Source: an uncultured Pelagibacteraceae bacterium (GTDB taxonomy: Bacteria > Pseudomonadota > Alphaproteobacteria > Pelagibacterales > Pelagibacteraceae). From it: a DNA stretch of 64,000 nucleotides. The notes below the pieces were generated by a model. The model had not been told where the DNA came from, did not search any database, and was given only the letters and a program-made list of their open reading frames with translations. The DNA lies in contig CACOFY010000001.1 of the NCBI GenBank assembly GCA_902626575.1, forward strand, positions 124,001 through 188,000, in the 5' to 3' direction. Of the stretch, positions 63,020 through 64,000 are shown one piece after another; position 1 is the first letter of the stretch; each line of letters opens with the position of its first letter. The position numbers and the translations under genes were made by a program.

Positions 63020-63102
63020 TTTTTGTAAAAAAGGTTAATTAAATTTAATTAACACTATTAACAGAACATTAAACTAATACTAAACTAATATACTTATATT
63101 TT

Positions 63103-64000
63103 ATGAGTCTAATTAAGAAATGCATTATTAATAAAGATGCTTCGATTAAACCTGTATGGTTAATGAGACAAGCGGGTAGATATCTCCCTGAATTTAGAGC
63201 TATTAGAAAAAAAAATCAAAATTTTATTAGTTTATGTTTAAATACAAAATTAGTACCTGAAATAACTTTACAGCCAATTAAAAGATTTGATTTAGATGCA
63301 GCTATAATTTTTTCCGATATATTAATGATCCCATATGGTTTAGGGCAAAACGTTACTTTTAACAAAGGTTTTGGGCCCGAACTTGGTATAATTAATAAAA
63401 GTAACCTTTCTAATATCAATGAAAAAGACTTTAAAAAAAAACTTAATCCTATTTATAACTCAATAAAAATTTTATCAGAAAATGAAATACTAAAAAATAA
63501 AGACCTTATTGGTTTCGTAGGTGCCCCGTGGACTTTACTTGTTTATATTATTAATAAAGCATCACCAAAAAAAAATCTAAAAAAGAATTTTTTTGTTGAT
63601 CAATCTTTAATTGATAAATTATTAAAATTGTTAATTAAATATATTAAGATACACATTTTAAATCAGATAAAAAGTGGTGCAAATATAATTCAAATTTTTG
63701 ATAGTTGGGCAGGACTATTAGAGGAGAAGGATTTAGAAAAATACATATATACTCCTACGAAAGAAATCACTGATTTTATAAGAACATTAAACGTCCCATC
63801 AATTTGCTTTCCAAGAAATATAAAAAATTATAAAGAATTTGTTAATATCGTTAATCCCGATGTAATAAGCATTGATTACAATGTTAACCCAGAAAAAATA
63901 TTAGAAGAAATTGACATACCCGTGCAAGGTGGTTTAAACCCTAATAAACTGTTAGAAGATAAAGCTACTTTAAAACTAGAAGTAAAAAAATATTTGAAAA
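63103..64000 (+). CDS. hemE: Uroporphyrinogen decarboxylase (partial, runs off the right edge)
   Basis: A frame of about 299 codons, open to the window edge, starting at ATG 63103. The opening KPVWLMRQAGRYLPEFRAI holds the conserved Arg pair and the following FSDILMIPYGLGQ contains the catalytic Asp. The GFVGAPWTLL and IQIFDSWAGLL segments are also typical. It decarboxylates uroporphyrinogen III to coproporphyrinogen III. The last about 40 residues are beyond the window. Confidence 0.95.
   Translation, partial: MSLIKKCIINKDASIKPVWLMRQAGRYLPEFRAIRKKNQNFISLCLNTKLVPEITLQPIKRFDLDAAIIFSDILMIPYGLGQNVTFNKGFGPELGIINKSNLSNINEKDFKKKLNPIYNSIKILSENEILKNKDLIGFVGAPWTLLVYIINKASPKKNLKKNFFVDQSLIDKLLKLLIKYIKIHILNQIKSGANIIQIFDSWAGLLEEKDLEKYIYTPTKEITDFIRTLNVPSICFPRNIKNYKEFVNIVNPDVISIDYNVNPEKILEEIDIPVQGGLNPNKLLEDKATLKLEVKKYLK

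Larger units (their letters stand above)
62820..63102. other. oriC: Candidate chromosomal replication origin (ppsR-hemE spacer)
   Basis: This is a 283-base AT-rich spacer without a gene. It carries a DnaA box on the minus sense (TGTGCATAA at 62948-62956, which is TTATGCACA reversed) and a one-mismatch site TGTGGATAG at 63011-63019, plus AT-rich TTAATTAA blocks. The context ppsR-maf-aroE-coaE-dnaQ on one side and hemE on the other is that described at origins of Caulobacter and Rickettsia. I found no TTAA-N7-TTAA CtrA site. A shared divergent-promoter region is an alternative. Confidence 0.6.

Noticed and set aside
62820-63102. CtrA binding sites (TTAA-N7-TTAA) in the origin candidate
   Set aside because: Several TTAA words are present, but none have the correct 7-base spacing.
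1-64000. Mobile elements, CRISPR arrays, rRNA and prophage
   Set aside because: I saw no transposase, integrase, phage structural gene, direct-repeat array or rRNA motif on either strand.

Overview
The window is a gene-dense, very AT-rich stretch of a marine alphaproteobacterial chromosome, most likely from SAR11 (Pelagibacterales) or a similarly streamlined relative. The evidence is the base composition, the almost complete lack of spacers (no gap exceeds 300 bases and many genes overlap by 1 to 26 bases), and alphaproteobacterial families and orders such as hisB-H-A-F-E divergent from hslVU, DUF2794, Tim44-like, IalB, and ppsR-maf-aroE-coaE-dnaQ next to hemE. I see no insertion sequence, prophage, CRISPR array or rRNA. 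There is one tRNA, tRNA-Gly(GCC).

Layout. Positions 62-9583 (all minus) hold a small-acid module: amidase, a tripartite TRAP transporter (dctM, dctQ, dctP) of the TakP type, a D-2-hydroxyacid dehydrogenase, a D-lactate/glycolate dehydrogenase-type flavoprotein, an aminotransferase and an FMN-dependent L-2-hydroxyacid dehydrogenase. Positions 9594-14262 hold a PagL-like protein and the cytochrome c maturation run ccmC-D-E-F-G-H, preceded by a spacer with a long hairpin and by hspQ. Positions 14838-20405 are mixed housekeeping (ispZ, DUF2794, Bax inhibitor-like, aldo/keto reductase, IalB, argG) ending in an unusual photolyase-like protein. Positions 20417-25231 hold a second photolyase-family gene in a tightly overlapping five-gene operon with DUF393, a 42-residue DUF2256 protein, a CRTAC1-like FG-GAP protein and a cysteine-rich secreted protein, plus a divergent SDR lacking the usual Tyr.

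Positions 25237-36801 hold folD, yggT, a MscS channel, hemD, hemC, tsaD, a TPR protein, a TPR/O-GlcNAc-transferase-like protein, an EVE-domain protein, acs with a lysine-rich N-terminal tail, and a conserved unknown. Positions 36921-39043 hold a DUF4212/VC_2705-type symporter pair with a strong terminator, so acs and its probable uptake system lie together. Positions 39064-48788 hold rpe, heparinase-like, purH, tRNA-Gly with a pterin dehydratase, a LON-domain protein, ubiH-like, ftsK, lolA and a GNAT protein. Positions 48785-55518 hold an HIT protein, a small anchored protein, a CoA ligase pair that resembles malate-CoA ligase (mtkAB) next to malyl-CoA lyase, and hisB-H-A-F-E. Positions 55609-62819 hold hslVU, Smr, Tim44-like, fxsA, secB, dnaQ, coaE, aroE, maf and ppsR.

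The last spacer (62820-63102), between divergent ppsR and hemE, carries DnaA-box-like sites in the gene context known for replication origins of Caulobacter and Rickettsia, so it is a good origin candidate. Metabolically, the TRAP/hydroxyacid cluster (yielding pyruvate or glyoxylate), the acetate module (yielding acetyl-CoA) and malyl-CoA lyase plus malate-CoA ligase (joining glyoxylate and acetyl-CoA to malate, or the reverse) form a coherent C2/C3 acid network. That link is inference.
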